Assembly: GCA_964458015.1 (NCBI GenBank)
Contig: CAYWGR010000138.1
Coordinates: 1-15,703 of the forward strand
Source: CAYWGR01 sp964458015
GTDB taxonomy: Bacteria; Planctomycetota; Planctomycetia; Pirellulales; Thermoguttaceae
Reading direction: 5' to 3'
Length of the DNA: 15,703 nt
Part shown: positions 6,817-13,842 of the stretch, piece after piece
Layout of the letters: every line of letters starts with the position of its first letter
How positions within the stretch are numbered: the stretch's first letter is position 1
The notes under the pieces: model-generated
The model's database searches: none
What the model saw: the letters and a program-made list of their open reading frames with translations, nothing else
What the model was told of the DNA's origin: nothing
Translations under genes and position numbers: made by a program

Positions 6817-6831
6817 GACGCTCACATCTTC
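6792..6831. other. Hairpin at the convergent gene junction
   Basis: TGAGC (6807-6811) pairs with GCTCA (6820-6824), and outside it GAAGAT (6792-6797) pairs with ATCTTC (6826-6831). The structure spans both stop codons, the plus-strand TAG at 6814-6816 and the minus-strand TGA at 6824-6822. There is no T tract, so it is not a classical terminator, but it could block read-through or exonucleases on both transcripts. Confidence 0.4.
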
Positions 6832-7328
6832 CGGCTATCGTAGGCCCAGTGCAAAAGGGCTTGACGCTGTTTACGACGGCAATCGAGATCGCCGGGCGTG
6901 CAATTTCTCTTGATCTGGGCAATATGCCGGGTCATGGCCTTCCACCGCTTGATTTGGCGCAGATCGTCGTCGCAACGCCGTCCCATGAAGTAGCGGCAAT
7001 ACCACTGGAACCAGCCGCGCGGATCCTCCGCGTAGATCCAACCTTTTTCCTGCCAGTATGAAAGCGGTTTGGAAGCGTTGATGCCGAAATAATTCAGCTC
7101 GGGATCGTGAAACGCATGGCAAAGCTTCGCCCGGCGGAACCAGGCTTTGGGGAACTCGTCGGTGCAGTCGGTCATGTATTTTCCACCGAAAACACCCAAT
7201 TCGAGCATTTCCGCCGGCGTAAGTTCGGGCCTGAATTCCGGATCGAAGTTTTTGCCGACAGGCTCCGTCAAATAGTAGACGTAGCCTTGCTGCATCAGGT
7301 CATCGACGGTGACTTTTTTCTTCGGCAT
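6822..7328 (-). CDS. Conserved-looking 168-residue protein of unknown function
   Basis: A soluble-looking 168-residue protein with no signal peptide or membrane helix. I recognise no named family. Visible landmarks are LTPAEMLELGVFGGKYM (36-52) followed by TDCTDEFP, then WFRRAKLCHAFHD, YWQEKGWIYAEDPRGWFQWY and a C-terminal basic segment. It is rich in Trp, Tyr and Cys, with a strongly ordered look, so it is probably a real folded domain. It starts 9 nt after the stop of the SUMF1-like gene and so is the last gene of a three-gene minus-strand operon. Its stop lies 5 nt from the stop of the opposing zinc-ribbon gene. The first two operon products are predicted to be exported while this one is not, so a direct physical partnership is uncertain. 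Confidence 0.82.
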   Translation of the reverse strand: MPKKKVTVDDLMQQGYVYYLTEPVGKNFDPEFRPELTPAEMLELGVFGGKYMTDCTDEFPKAWFRRAKLCHAFHDPELNYFGINASKPLSYWQEKGWIYAEDPRGWFQWYCRYFMGRRCDDDLRQIKRWKAMTRHIAQIKRNCTPGDLDCRRKQRQALLHWAYDSRKM

Positions 7329-7337
7329 TTTGAGCGA

Positions 7338-8327
7338 CTACTTATCCAGGGCCACGCGGAAACCCAAATTAACGCAGCGGCTTTGGGGCGTATTCCAGTT
7401 GCGGAACGAAGCGCGGGCCCAGAGGGGGAAACTGTTCCAACCGCCGCCGCGGCGCACGCGCCGATCGCCCGAGTCTGGCCCGGCCGGGTCATCCGTGGGC
7501 GAACGGGCGTAATAGTCTTCGCCATACCAATCGGAACACCACTCCCAGACGTTGCCGTGCATGTCGTAGAGCCCAAAGGCGTTCGGCGGAAAGCTGCCGA
7601 CCGGCAATGTGAAGGGCGTTTGGTTGTCTTTCGAGAATTTTAGCTCTTGAACATGGGGAAAAGTTCTCCGATTTCCGGCATCCAGCACGCAGGCAATCTT
7701 GACCAGCGAGGCGGGATCGTCGCCGACATGATAACGCGTTGTCGTTCCGGCGCGGCAGGCATATTCCCACTGGGCCTCGGTAGGCAACCGATAGCGTTTC
7801 CCCTCTTTTTTCGAAAGCCATTGGCAGAACGCCACGGCATCGTTCCAGGTGACATCGACCACCGGCTGGTCGTCGGTTTGTTCGAAGCCTGGATTGCGCC
7901 AATTGAATTTTAGTTTTCGGCCGCAGCAACGGCCCAGTTCGGCGTCATAACCCCATCCGCCCGTGCCGTCGCGTTCGGCCTCGGTCTTGTACTTGGCTTC
8001 CTTGGCGAACATGGCGAACTGTCCGACAGTCACCTCGTACTTGCCAAGATAGAACGGCTTGGTGATGCGCACGCGGTGGCGGGGATATTCATCGCGGAAA
8101 AAGCCCGGCTTTCGGTTGTAGGCCGGATAGGCTTTGACCAACTGCTCGGCTGGTTCGATGCCGCCCATCAAAAACTCGCCGGCGGGAATCGGTGTGAAGG
8201 TCATGCCGATCGAATTCGTGATATCAATACGCCGCGGCGCATCGTCGGCCGACTCTTGTGCAAAGCCAACATGCGAAGAAACACCAACTACGCAAACCAG
8301 CAACCAACGGAAATTCAAGCTTCTCAT
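7338..8327 (-). CDS. Secreted SUMF1/FGE-fold protein lacking the catalytic cysteines
   Basis: A 329-residue protein with a signal peptide (about 1-23) and one formylglycine-generating-enzyme-sulfatase (SUMF1) domain. Family landmarks are FTPIPAGEFLMGG (44-56), YLGKYEVTVGQFAMF, VTWNDAVAFCQWLSKKEGKR, RLPTEAQWEYACRAGT, GLYDMHGNVWEWCSDWYG, RRGGGWNS and the C-terminal NLGFRVAL (320-327). True formylglycine-generating enzymes carry two catalytic cysteines shortly before the NTP...NLGFR segment. Here residues about 300-312 contain no cysteine, and the aligned positions are non-cysteine (one is Ala306). It is therefore probably not a sulfatase activator but one of the many SUMF1-fold proteins with other or unknown roles. 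Its ATG overlaps the TGA of the TPR gene (ATGA, 8324-8327), indicating translational coupling. The 168-residue gene follows after 9 nt. Confidence 0.92.
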   Translation of the reverse strand: MRSLNFRWLLVCVVGVSSHVGFAQESADDAPRRIDITNSIGMTFTPIPAGEFLMGGIEPAEQLVKAYPAYNRKPGFFRDEYPRHRVRITKPFYLGKYEVTVGQFAMFAKEAKYKTEAERDGTGGWGYDAELGRCCGRKLKFNWRNPGFEQTDDQPVVDVTWNDAVAFCQWLSKKEGKRYRLPTEAQWEYACRAGTTTRYHVGDDPASLVKIACVLDAGNRRTFPHVQELKFSKDNQTPFTLPVGSFPPNAFGLYDMHGNVWEWCSDWYGEDYYARSPTDDPAGPDSGDRRVRRGGGWNSFPLWARASFRNWNTPQSRCVNLGFRVALDK

Positions 8328-9295
8328 TGCGGACTTTCTTTCTCCTCTTCCATAAATGCGCGGATATGCCAGGCATCATTCCCGGCAAGCTGCAAGGCCA
8401 AACGGAAGAATTTTTCCGCCCGGGGGGCTTGGCCATCGAAATGCAGATGCAAGCCGACAAGAAATAATAGGTTGGAATCGTTCGGTTTTTTTTCGGTTGC
8501 CGTGGCCAAGGCGTCGAGTCGGGCGTCTTTGGCTAATGCATCCTCGGCGTAAAGCTCTTTCAGATCAAAATCGGATCGGGGCCACTCGGGATTCAACTTC
8601 AGACCACGTTTGACGGCCGTCACGGCTGCATCGTAGCGTCCGAGAGCCGCCAAGGCGAAGGCTTGGCGGAATAACGGGTCGGCCAGCGACGGGGCAACCT
8701 CGGCCGCCTTGCGATAACGCATATTGGCGTCGCCAAAACTCTGCTCGGCAAATTGTGTATCGCCAAATGCAATAAATCGACGCGCCAGAGCGGTCGATTG
8801 GGCATTGGTCGCTCGTTCCACCGTTTTTTTCGGCTCCGGTTTATCGGCATCGTCGTCTCGACGCATTCGGGTTGCTGGGATATCCGTGCCTGTGTTGGTC
8901 GGAAACTGGTCGCCGATCCCCCAAAAACGCTGCACCGCCTGGGGACCGTAAAGCTCTTCAGCCGGCAGATAAAGCGGCGGATAGGCATACGGATAGACGT
9001 AGCCGTAATAATAGGGTTCGTAACCAATGATGTAACCGCCAGGAAGACACCGGGGGGAACCGTGCGAGCGGCCGGCGTCGCGATGGGCTGTGCCACCCTG
9101 GTTTTTGGTTGCCGAGGACTGCGGAGAATTCGAGCTAGGCTTGGTAGTTTTACCACCGGAAACGACAGGATGCGGATTGTTTCCGAGCGGTGGGCGCGGT
9201 TTTTGCGCGTCGGCGGTTTTATCGGCCGCCATTGCCGCACCGATCATAATTGTCGCCAGAACGGCGACCGTTCCCCCACGGAAAAGCGTATTCAT
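8324..9295 (-). CDS. Secreted tetratricopeptide-repeat protein
   Basis: A 323-residue exported protein. Residues 1-23 form a signal peptide ending AAMA before ADK. A low-complexity, probably disordered region follows (24-85), then a Tyr/Pro-rich stretch (YGYVYPYAYPPLYLP, 97-111), a charged linker (145-165) and a helical C-terminus. Three TPR-like repeats are visible at about 170-203, 204-237 (PLFRQAFALAALGRYDAAV) and 273-306 (LLFLVGLHLHFDGQAPRAEK). The frame stays open upstream to 9718, inside the preceding gene. The ATG at 9295 is chosen because it has the strong GGGAGG site at a 7-nt spacing and starts the signal peptide. The stop overlaps the SUMF1-like start by 4 nt. TPR proteins usually scaffold other proteins, so its partner may be the co-translated SUMF1-like protein; this is an inference. 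Confidence 0.88.
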   Translation of the reverse strand: MNTLFRGGTVAVLATIMIGAAMAADKTADAQKPRPPLGNNPHPVVSGGKTTKPSSNSPQSSATKNQGGTAHRDAGRSHGSPRCLPGGYIIGYEPYYYGYVYPYAYPPLYLPAEELYGPQAVQRFWGIGDQFPTNTGTDIPATRMRRDDDADKPEPKKTVERATNAQSTALARRFIAFGDTQFAEQSFGDANMRYRKAAEVAPSLADPLFRQAFALAALGRYDAAVTAVKRGLKLNPEWPRSDFDLKELYAEDALAKDARLDALATATEKKPNDSNLLFLVGLHLHFDGQAPRAEKFFRLALQLAGNDAWHIRAFMEEEKESPQ

Positions 9296-9302
9296 GGCTT
9301 GC

Positions 9303-9308
9303 CCTCCC
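9303..9308 (-). promoter_or_regulatory. Ribosome binding site of the TPR gene
   Basis: On the minus strand GGGAGG lies 7 nt before the ATG at 9295. It is one of the strongest Shine-Dalgarno sequences in the window and fixes the start against several in-frame ATGs further upstream. Confidence 0.8.
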
Positions 9309-9341
9309 GGCATCCGAGCCTGACTGGCCATCGCATCCGTC

Positions 9342-9370
9342 ATTATGCGACTCGGACCCCAAAATAGCAA
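9342..9370 (-). promoter_or_regulatory. Sigma70-type promoter for the TPR/SUMF1-like operon
   Basis: On the minus strand TTGCTA (9370-9365, 4 of 6) and CATAAT (9347-9342, 5 of 6) are separated by exactly 17 bp. Transcription would start near 9335, about 40 nt before the ATG at 9295. It lies in the 113-nt gap after the PEP-synthase-like gene, making the three-gene operon independently expressed. Confidence 0.5.
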
Positions 9371-9387
9371 GCCGCAATTCTGGTTAA

Positions 9388-9407
9388 AAAGAATTACTGC
9401 GTTCTTT
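9388..9407 (-). terminator. Weak hairpin after the PEP-synthase-like gene
   Basis: Directly after the stop codon, the minus strand reads AAAGAA, an 8-nt loop, then TTCTTT followed by further T. The stem is only 6 bp and AT-rich, so it is at best a weak terminator. Confidence 0.3.
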
Positions 9408-9408
9408 A

Positions 9409-12024
9409 CTACGGGCGTTCCAGGTAGCAGACCACTTGTTGGGTCAATGCATTGGCGTTGAGTTTTAGCGACGCATCGCCGTGTGCGGCAGCGGGGAAGT
9501 CGATCACACGGACGGCCTCGGTCCAGGCCGATTCGCCGGGCAATAGGTCGGTCAGCCGATTCAGTGAAGCTTGCAAAAACGCTTGGTTCCAATAATTGTC
9601 CTTCCGACCGGGGAACAGCGCCATGTAAAGCATGTCCATCTCGACCAGATCGTTGAAGAAATGGGTGCCCAACGATACGTCGGGAACCAAGTCGTCGCGC
9701 ATCGCGACGATTTCGCACAGCACCGACGCCGTATCGATCTCGGCAAACGAAACCGGCACGCCCAGCGACGGCGTGGTGGTGCCCCAGCGACCGGGCCCAA
9801 CCAGCATCACATGCCGCGGCGGATGCGACTCACTTAGATGCAGCAATCGCCCGATCAACCGGGCAATCGCATAGCGGTCGCGAATCGGAAGCTGACCGTA
9901 AACCGACGGAACGACGTAAACCAATCGATCAATGACATTCACGCGGCTTTGGCCAATCACGGCGCCGTGGGCTTCCAGAACGCAATCGTCGCGACTCACC
10001 GACTTCGGCGATTCAATCGCGACGCCGTTCGACACCACCTGTAACGGCCGACATTGCACGAGATTGATGCGATACTGGTTCGGCCCGAAGAAATTGGCCG
10101 TAAATTCCAGATCCACGGGGTAATCGTAGGCTTCTTCCAAGATGTGAAGCATCTGCCGCATATCCTCGACAAAGGCCGTCTGCGTTAAAAGATGCTCGAA
10201 CGTAAGCACCGGCGGCGGACCGGCCTTGGTCTCTTCCTCGTAGGTGCGATCCGCCAGAGCAGTACCGGCCGAGGCGAAAATATCCACCGGCAACCGAGGA
10301 CTCCGCTTGGCCACATCGGAAAATTCATAGGCCACAAGTTGGTTGGCATCGAGGTCGATCACATCGACCTTGCGCTGCGAAAATTGTCGAACTTCGTTGA
10401 TGCTGCTTTCCGGCCGACGGTCGGGGGCGTTCAATGCAACAATGCGCGTGTAATCGTCGTCCGAACGATCGACGGCCCTGGTGCCTAGTCCAAACACCAG
10501 CCGCACAACGCCTGCCTTCGGGTCGATGCACTGATTCCAAACGTAAGGATTACGAGACAATCCGACGCCGGCCACTTGCGGATAGAAAAGCTCGCCGTAA
10601 CGGACGCCGGAAACGCGCTGCACCAAGAGCGACATCTGTTCATCCTTGTCCAACAAGCCTCGCTGCGAGCGATAGCGCAGCGCTTTCTCGCTCATCGAAC
10701 TGGCGTAAATCGTCTTGACGGCCGACAAAAAGTCTTGCAACCGTTTGTGGTGCGGCCCTTGATTGGCGCAAAACACGCTTTCGTATTTGCCGGCAAAAGC
10801 GTTCCCATAATTATCTTCCAACAAACTGCTTGATCGAACGATAATCGGCGATTGCCCGAAATAGTCGAGCATTTCCGAAAATTCCTTGACGAGATGCTCG
10901 GGAAAGTTGCCGACCAAGATCCGGCGGCGGGCCTCTTCCACATTGTCCAGGAAACTGCCGGGATCCCGCTGTTTTTGACGCAACCACCAGCAGCCGTTTT
11001 CGACCAAAAACGTGTAAAAGATGTCGGACCCGATGAAAAACGAATCATGGGCTTCCAGCAAATCATTCCATCGCGGATCGGCGCGGCGCAAGATGGCACG
11101 GGCCAAAAGCATGCCCACCGACTTGCCGCCGACTAGTCCGGTGCCGATCATGCGTTTGCGAATTCCCAACAGGTCGGGCAGCGTGAAATAACGCGTTGCC
11201 AGTTCCGCGACGCGATCATCGCGCGAGATGGCCATGCGCAGCAGTTCGGGTTTCAGCCGATCGGCGGCATCCACCGGTCGCTGGCCGCGACAGATGCCCT
11301 CCCAAGTGTCGTCCGCATATAAAAAAGTACGGTTCCATTTGCCCAGCCGGAGCCGGACCGACTCCAAGCCGGCCCAAGGACGCGCCGTTAAAATTTCGGC
11401 GATGGTGGAGCTTTCCGTAACGGGCAAGAACTGATCCCCGACCCATTGATGCAGCATGTACATCGTCGAAGAGTAGCGCTGCTGCACTTTGGTGGGATGC
11501 AGATAAAGATGTTCTTTATGCCGGTAAACGTCGATCAGAATTTGCGTCGTTTCCGCGATGGGCGTTGAGGCGTCGAAACTATGAAAATTTCTTAGCAGCG
11601 GAAAATAGGCCAACGACTGGCGGTCGTAGACATAAGGGCACGTAAGCATGAAGAAGTTGCCCAACATGCGGTCGCTGCACCATGCTTCGGCCAAGGTGGA
11701 AAGGCAATCAAAAACAAAACAGGCCCCTTGGCCCGCGGCTTGAATGACCTGATGGATCTGCGTGATGAATAGCTCGAATCCCTCGGTCGTGGAAAGCTGA
11801 TGGATCGTAGCGCCGGATCCTTCGGGCACGAGCGGTTCGTGATCGGCAAAACGAAAGTAGATGAGTTTTCTGCCGCGGTCGAGCGCTGCTTTGCAATAAG
11901 GGGCCACGAACGGCGCAAAATCTTCGAGCGACTCGATCTGCCAAACCAAATTATCGCCCGGTATAAGCCCCTTGAAAACACGATCCAAGCCCGGCAATCC
12001 CGTACTTAGTTGAGGGTCCACCAT
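9409..12024 (-). CDS. KaiC-like / PEP-synthase-type ATP-binding fusion protein
   Basis: An 871-residue protein in three parts. Residues about 5-230 look like a KaiC/RecA-type domain (STGLPGLDRVFKGLIPGDNL; Walker-B-like ACFVFDCLSTL), but the P-loop is lost: IESLEDF stands where KaiC has GTSGTGKT. Residues about 290-660 match the PPDK/PEP synthase N-terminal ATP-grasp region, with GLVGGKSVGM (Lys301), IIVRSSSLLED (Arg397), FAGKYESVF, LVFGLGTRAVDR and VQCRP (656-660). The phosphohistidine swivel domain and PEP/pyruvate TIM barrel of PEP synthase and PPDK are absent. Instead a C-terminal part of about 210 residues carries MLVGPGRWGT and LGTHFFNDLVEMDMLY, which I cannot assign. It probably phosphorylates or ligates an unknown substrate using ATP; it should not be annotated as PEP synthase. 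The ATG at 12024 has GAGGAG 8 nt upstream. It is divergent from gdhA. Confidence 0.88.
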   Translation of the reverse strand: MVDPQLSTGLPGLDRVFKGLIPGDNLVWQIESLEDFAPFVAPYCKAALDRGRKLIYFRFADHEPLVPEGSGATIHQLSTTEGFELFITQIHQVIQAAGQGACFVFDCLSTLAEAWCSDRMLGNFFMLTCPYVYDRQSLAYFPLLRNFHSFDASTPIAETTQILIDVYRHKEHLYLHPTKVQQRYSSTMYMLHQWVGDQFLPVTESSTIAEILTARPWAGLESVRLRLGKWNRTFLYADDTWEGICRGQRPVDAADRLKPELLRMAISRDDRVAELATRYFTLPDLLGIRKRMIGTGLVGGKSVGMLLARAILRRADPRWNDLLEAHDSFFIGSDIFYTFLVENGCWWLRQKQRDPGSFLDNVEEARRRILVGNFPEHLVKEFSEMLDYFGQSPIIVRSSSLLEDNYGNAFAGKYESVFCANQGPHHKRLQDFLSAVKTIYASSMSEKALRYRSQRGLLDKDEQMSLLVQRVSGVRYGELFYPQVAGVGLSRNPYVWNQCIDPKAGVVRLVFGLGTRAVDRSDDDYTRIVALNAPDRRPESSINEVRQFSQRKVDVIDLDANQLVAYEFSDVAKRSPRLPVDIFASAGTALADRTYEEETKAGPPPVLTFEHLLTQTAFVEDMRQMLHILEEAYDYPVDLEFTANFFGPNQYRINLVQCRPLQVVSNGVAIESPKSVSRDDCVLEAHGAVIGQSRVNVIDRLVYVVPSVYGQLPIRDRYAIARLIGRLLHLSESHPPRHVMLVGPGRWGTTTPSLGVPVSFAEIDTASVLCEIVAMRDDLVPDVSLGTHFFNDLVEMDMLYMALFPGRKDNYWNQAFLQASLNRLTDLLPGESAWTEAVRVIDFPAAAHGDASLKLNANALTQQVVCYLERP

Positions 12025-12032
12025 GCGCATCA

Positions 12033-12038
12033 CTCCTC
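12033..12038 (-). promoter_or_regulatory. Ribosome binding site of the KaiC/PEP-synthase-like gene
   Basis: Minus-strand GAGGAG lies 8 nt before the ATG at 12024 and only 2 nt before an in-frame ATG at 12030. The spacing favours 12024. The longer open frame to a TTG at 12126 lacks a ribosome binding site. Confidence 0.7.
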
Positions 12039-12125
12039 TTCGATCGAGACGGGCTTCCAAATGGGCAAACGCGATTATCACCCTACTGCCGCCCCCGGAA
12101 GCGGTCAAGATGCACCAGCGGCACA

Positions 12126-12140
12126 ATTAGCGTTGCTAAT
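12126..12140. promoter_or_regulatory. Operator-like inverted repeat
   Basis: ATTAGC-GTT-GCTAAT is a perfect 6-bp inverted repeat with a 3-bp centre, in the divergent promoter region. It lies about 25 bp upstream of the -35 region proposed for gdhA, a position suited to a dimeric regulator. The regulator is unknown. Confidence 0.4.
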
Positions 12141-12164
12141 GTTACCTATAAGCATAATTCCGTC

Positions 12165-12191
12165 TTGTAAATATACAGATCCGGTTATAAT
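12165..12191 (+). promoter_or_regulatory. Promoter for gdhA
   Basis: A perfect -10 TATAAT (12186-12191) is preceded by TTGTAA (12165-12170, 4 of 6 to the -35 consensus) at a short 15-bp spacing. The start would be near 12198, giving a leader of about 180 nt before the gdhA ATG. The poor spacing would fit a promoter that needs an activator. Confidence 0.45.
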
Positions 12192-12204
12192 TAAACTTTC
12201 CAAG

Positions 12205-12360
12205 TAACTGTGAAAGTAGGGAGCAATCAAAGCGACTGCTCCTGTACAGCGGTTGCCCTGGGCTACAAATTTAGGCGGCAAACCTCAGGACCGTGCCAAG
12301 GCCTCTGTGGGAAGAACGCAGCAAAGTTGACTGGCCCGGCGACTTGTTTTCTAACCCCTA
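12205..12360 (+). ncRNA. Structured 5' leader of gdhA (candidate cis-regulatory RNA)
   Basis: Four stems can be drawn in order. GGAGCA (12220-12225) pairs with TGCTCC (12237-12242). GGTTGCC (12251-12257) pairs with GGCAAACC (12277-12284) with one bulged A. CTGTG (12305-12309) pairs with CGCAG (12317-12321) around a GGAAGAA loop. CAAAGTTG (12322-12329) pairs with CGACTTG (12340-12346) with one bulge and one G-U pair, followed by four T (12347-12350). The last stem plus T run resembles an attenuator just before the gdhA ribosome binding site. I could not match the whole to a known riboswitch class. Confidence 0.4.
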
Positions 12361-12367
12361 AAAGGAG
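12361..12367 (+). promoter_or_regulatory. Ribosome binding site deciding the gdhA start
   Basis: AAAGGAG lies 9 nt before the ATG at 12377 and only 3 nt before an in-frame GTG at 12371. The spacing favours the ATG. Confidence 0.75.
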
Positions 12368-12376
12368 CGTGTGAGC

Positions 12377-13762
12377 ATGTCTCAAGCTGCAAACGGCGGC
12401 GATTTCCAGAGCTCGTCGAGCATTTCCGCTCGCGTCAACGAGTTCATGAATCAGATTGTGGCGAAGAACCCCAACGAGCCGGAATTTCACCAAGCGGTTC
12501 GCGAGGTCGTCGAGTCGGTGATGCCCGTGGTCGAGGCCACGCCGGAGTATCGCAAGGCGAAGATTTTGGAACGCATTGTCGAGCCCGAGCGGGTCATCAT
12601 GTTCCGCGTTCCGTGGGTGGACGACCGTGGCGAAGTCCAGGTGAACCGCGGTTTCCGCATCGAGATGAACAGCGCGATCGGCCCCTATAAGGGCGGCTTA
12701 CGTTTCCATCCGACGGTATACATGGGCGTTTTGAAGTTCTTGGCCTTCGAGCAGGTCTTCAAGAACAGCCTCACGACCCTTTCGATGGGCGGCGGCAAGG
12801 GCGGGTCGGACTTCGATCCCAAGGGCAAGAGCGACAATGAAGTGATGCGTTTCTGCCATTCGTTCATGAGCGAATTGTTCCGCCACATCGGTCCCGACAC
12901 CGACGTCCCGGCCGGCGACATCGGCGTGGGCGGCCGTGAAATCGGCTTCCTCTTCGGCCAGTACAAAAAGTTGGCCAATCGTTTCTGCGGCGTTTTGACC
13001 GGCAAAGGTATGTCCTACGGCGGATCGTTGATTCGGCCCGAGGCTACCGGTTACGGCTCCGTCTATTTCGCCCAAGAAATGCTCGCTTCGCGCGGCGACG
13101 GCCTTCAAGGCAAAGTGGCCGTCGTTTCCGGTTCCGGCAACGTCGCCCAATACACGGTCGAGAAGCTGAACCAGAACGGCGCCAAGGTTATCACCCTTTC
13201 CGACTCCGCCGGCACGATCGTCGACGAAGACGGCATCAACGCCGAGAAGCTTGCTTGGGTCATGGACCTCAAGAATAACCGTCGTGGCCGCATTCGCGAG
13301 TACGCCGAGCACTTCAAGAACGTCAAGTTCCTGCCGCACGTGACTCCCTGGGGCGTCAAATGCGATTTGGCATTCCCCAGCGCCACACAAAACGAAATCA
13401 ACGTTGACGACGCCAAGAAATTGGTCGCCAACGGCTGCTGTTGCGTTTCGGAAGGCGCCAACATGCCCACCACGCCCGACGGCGTCGATGTCTTCCTCGA
13501 AGCGAAGATTCTGTACGGACCGGGCAAGGCCGCCAATGCGGGCGGCGTGGCGGTCTCGGGCCTCGAAATGACCCAAAACGCCGGCGTCATGCGTTGGCCG
13601 CGCGAAGAGGTCGATAGCCGCCTCCGCGAAATCATGAAGTCGATTCACGAAAATTGCGTGAAGTACGGCAAGAACAATGATTTCGTCAATTACGTCCGCG
13701 GCGCGAACATCGCCGGCTTCGTCAAAGTGGCCGATGCGATGGTCCAACAGGGCGTTGTCTGA
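12377..13762 (+). CDS. gdhA: NADP-specific glutamate dehydrogenase
   Basis: GdhA makes glutamate from 2-oxoglutarate, ammonium and NADPH in the cytoplasm. The 461-residue protein follows the E. coli GdhA pattern almost block by block. It has the substrate site GPYKGGLRFHP (Lys105), the catalytic loop MGGGKGGSDFDPKGKSD (Lys141), DTDVPAGDIGVGGREIG, SLIRPEATGYG, the Rossmann fold SGSGNVAQY (251-259), ATQNEI, EGANMPTT and the C-terminal GANIAGFVKVADAM. SDS at the end of the second strand of the Rossmann fold, rather than an acidic residue, fits NADP preference. Its leader is structured, and a strong terminator ends the transcript 29 nt after the stop. nfnAB follows on the same strand behind its own gap. 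The protein is slightly longer than E. coli GdhA because of a Ser-rich N-terminus. Confidence 0.97.
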   Translation: MSQAANGGDFQSSSSISARVNEFMNQIVAKNPNEPEFHQAVREVVESVMPVVEATPEYRKAKILERIVEPERVIMFRVPWVDDRGEVQVNRGFRIEMNSAIGPYKGGLRFHPTVYMGVLKFLAFEQVFKNSLTTLSMGGGKGGSDFDPKGKSDNEVMRFCHSFMSELFRHIGPDTDVPAGDIGVGGREIGFLFGQYKKLANRFCGVLTGKGMSYGGSLIRPEATGYGSVYFAQEMLASRGDGLQGKVAVVSGSGNVAQYTVEKLNQNGAKVITLSDSAGTIVDEDGINAEKLAWVMDLKNNRRGRIREYAEHFKNVKFLPHVTPWGVKCDLAFPSATQNEINVDDAKKLVANGCCCVSEGANMPTTPDGVDVFLEAKILYGPGKAANAGGVAVSGLEMTQNAGVMRWPREEVDSRLREIMKSIHENCVKYGKNNDFVNYVRGANIAGFVKVADAMVQQGVV

Positions 13763-13790
13763 TCCCTATCGCTCGGGCGACCGGAAATCG

Positions 13791-13842
13791 GGGGGTGGGC
13801 GGATCGTTGCGGCTGCCGCCGCATACCCCCACCCCCTTTTTT
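13791..13842 (+). terminator. Strong intrinsic terminator of gdhA
   Basis: A perfect 9-bp stem GGGGGTGGG (13791-13799) / CCCACCCCC (13828-13836) is followed at once by six T (13837-13842). Within its loop a second hairpin TGCGGC-TGCC-GCCGCA is possible. This is the clearest terminator in the window. Confidence 0.92.

Larger units (their letters stand above)
12039..12376. other. Divergent intergenic region with promoter and structured gdhA leader
   Basis: No gene is seen here. The stretch 12125-12205 is distinctly AT-rich and holds a perfect inverted repeat and the gdhA promoter. The following 170 nt form a chain of potential RNA stems leading to the gdhA ribosome binding site. No strong promoter for the minus-strand gene could be assigned; GATAAT (12079-12074) is the best -10 candidate but lacks a -35 at the right distance. 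Confidence 0.6.

Noticed and set aside
7338..8327. Annotation as an active formylglycine-generating enzyme
   Set aside because: The catalytic cysteine pair is not present at the expected positions.
9296..9718. Upstream extension of the TPR gene
   Set aside because: It would overlap the C-terminal coding region of the preceding gene by about 310 nt; the strong ribosome binding site and signal peptide fix the start at 9295.
12074..12079. GATAAT as the -10 box for the minus-strand ATP-grasp gene
   Set aside because: No -35 match lies 16-18 bp upstream; TTGACC is 23 bp away.
12290..12325. Resemblance to the apical loop of bacterial SRP (4.5S) RNA (GGGAAGAACGCAGC)
   Set aside because: The matching 5' strand of the internal loop is not placed correctly, and the stem folds differently. 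The likeness is local only.
12698..13747. 349-codon open frame on the minus strand opposite gdhA
   Set aside because: It is an exact shadow of a highly conserved GdhA coding region, with no recognisable motif or ribosome binding site.
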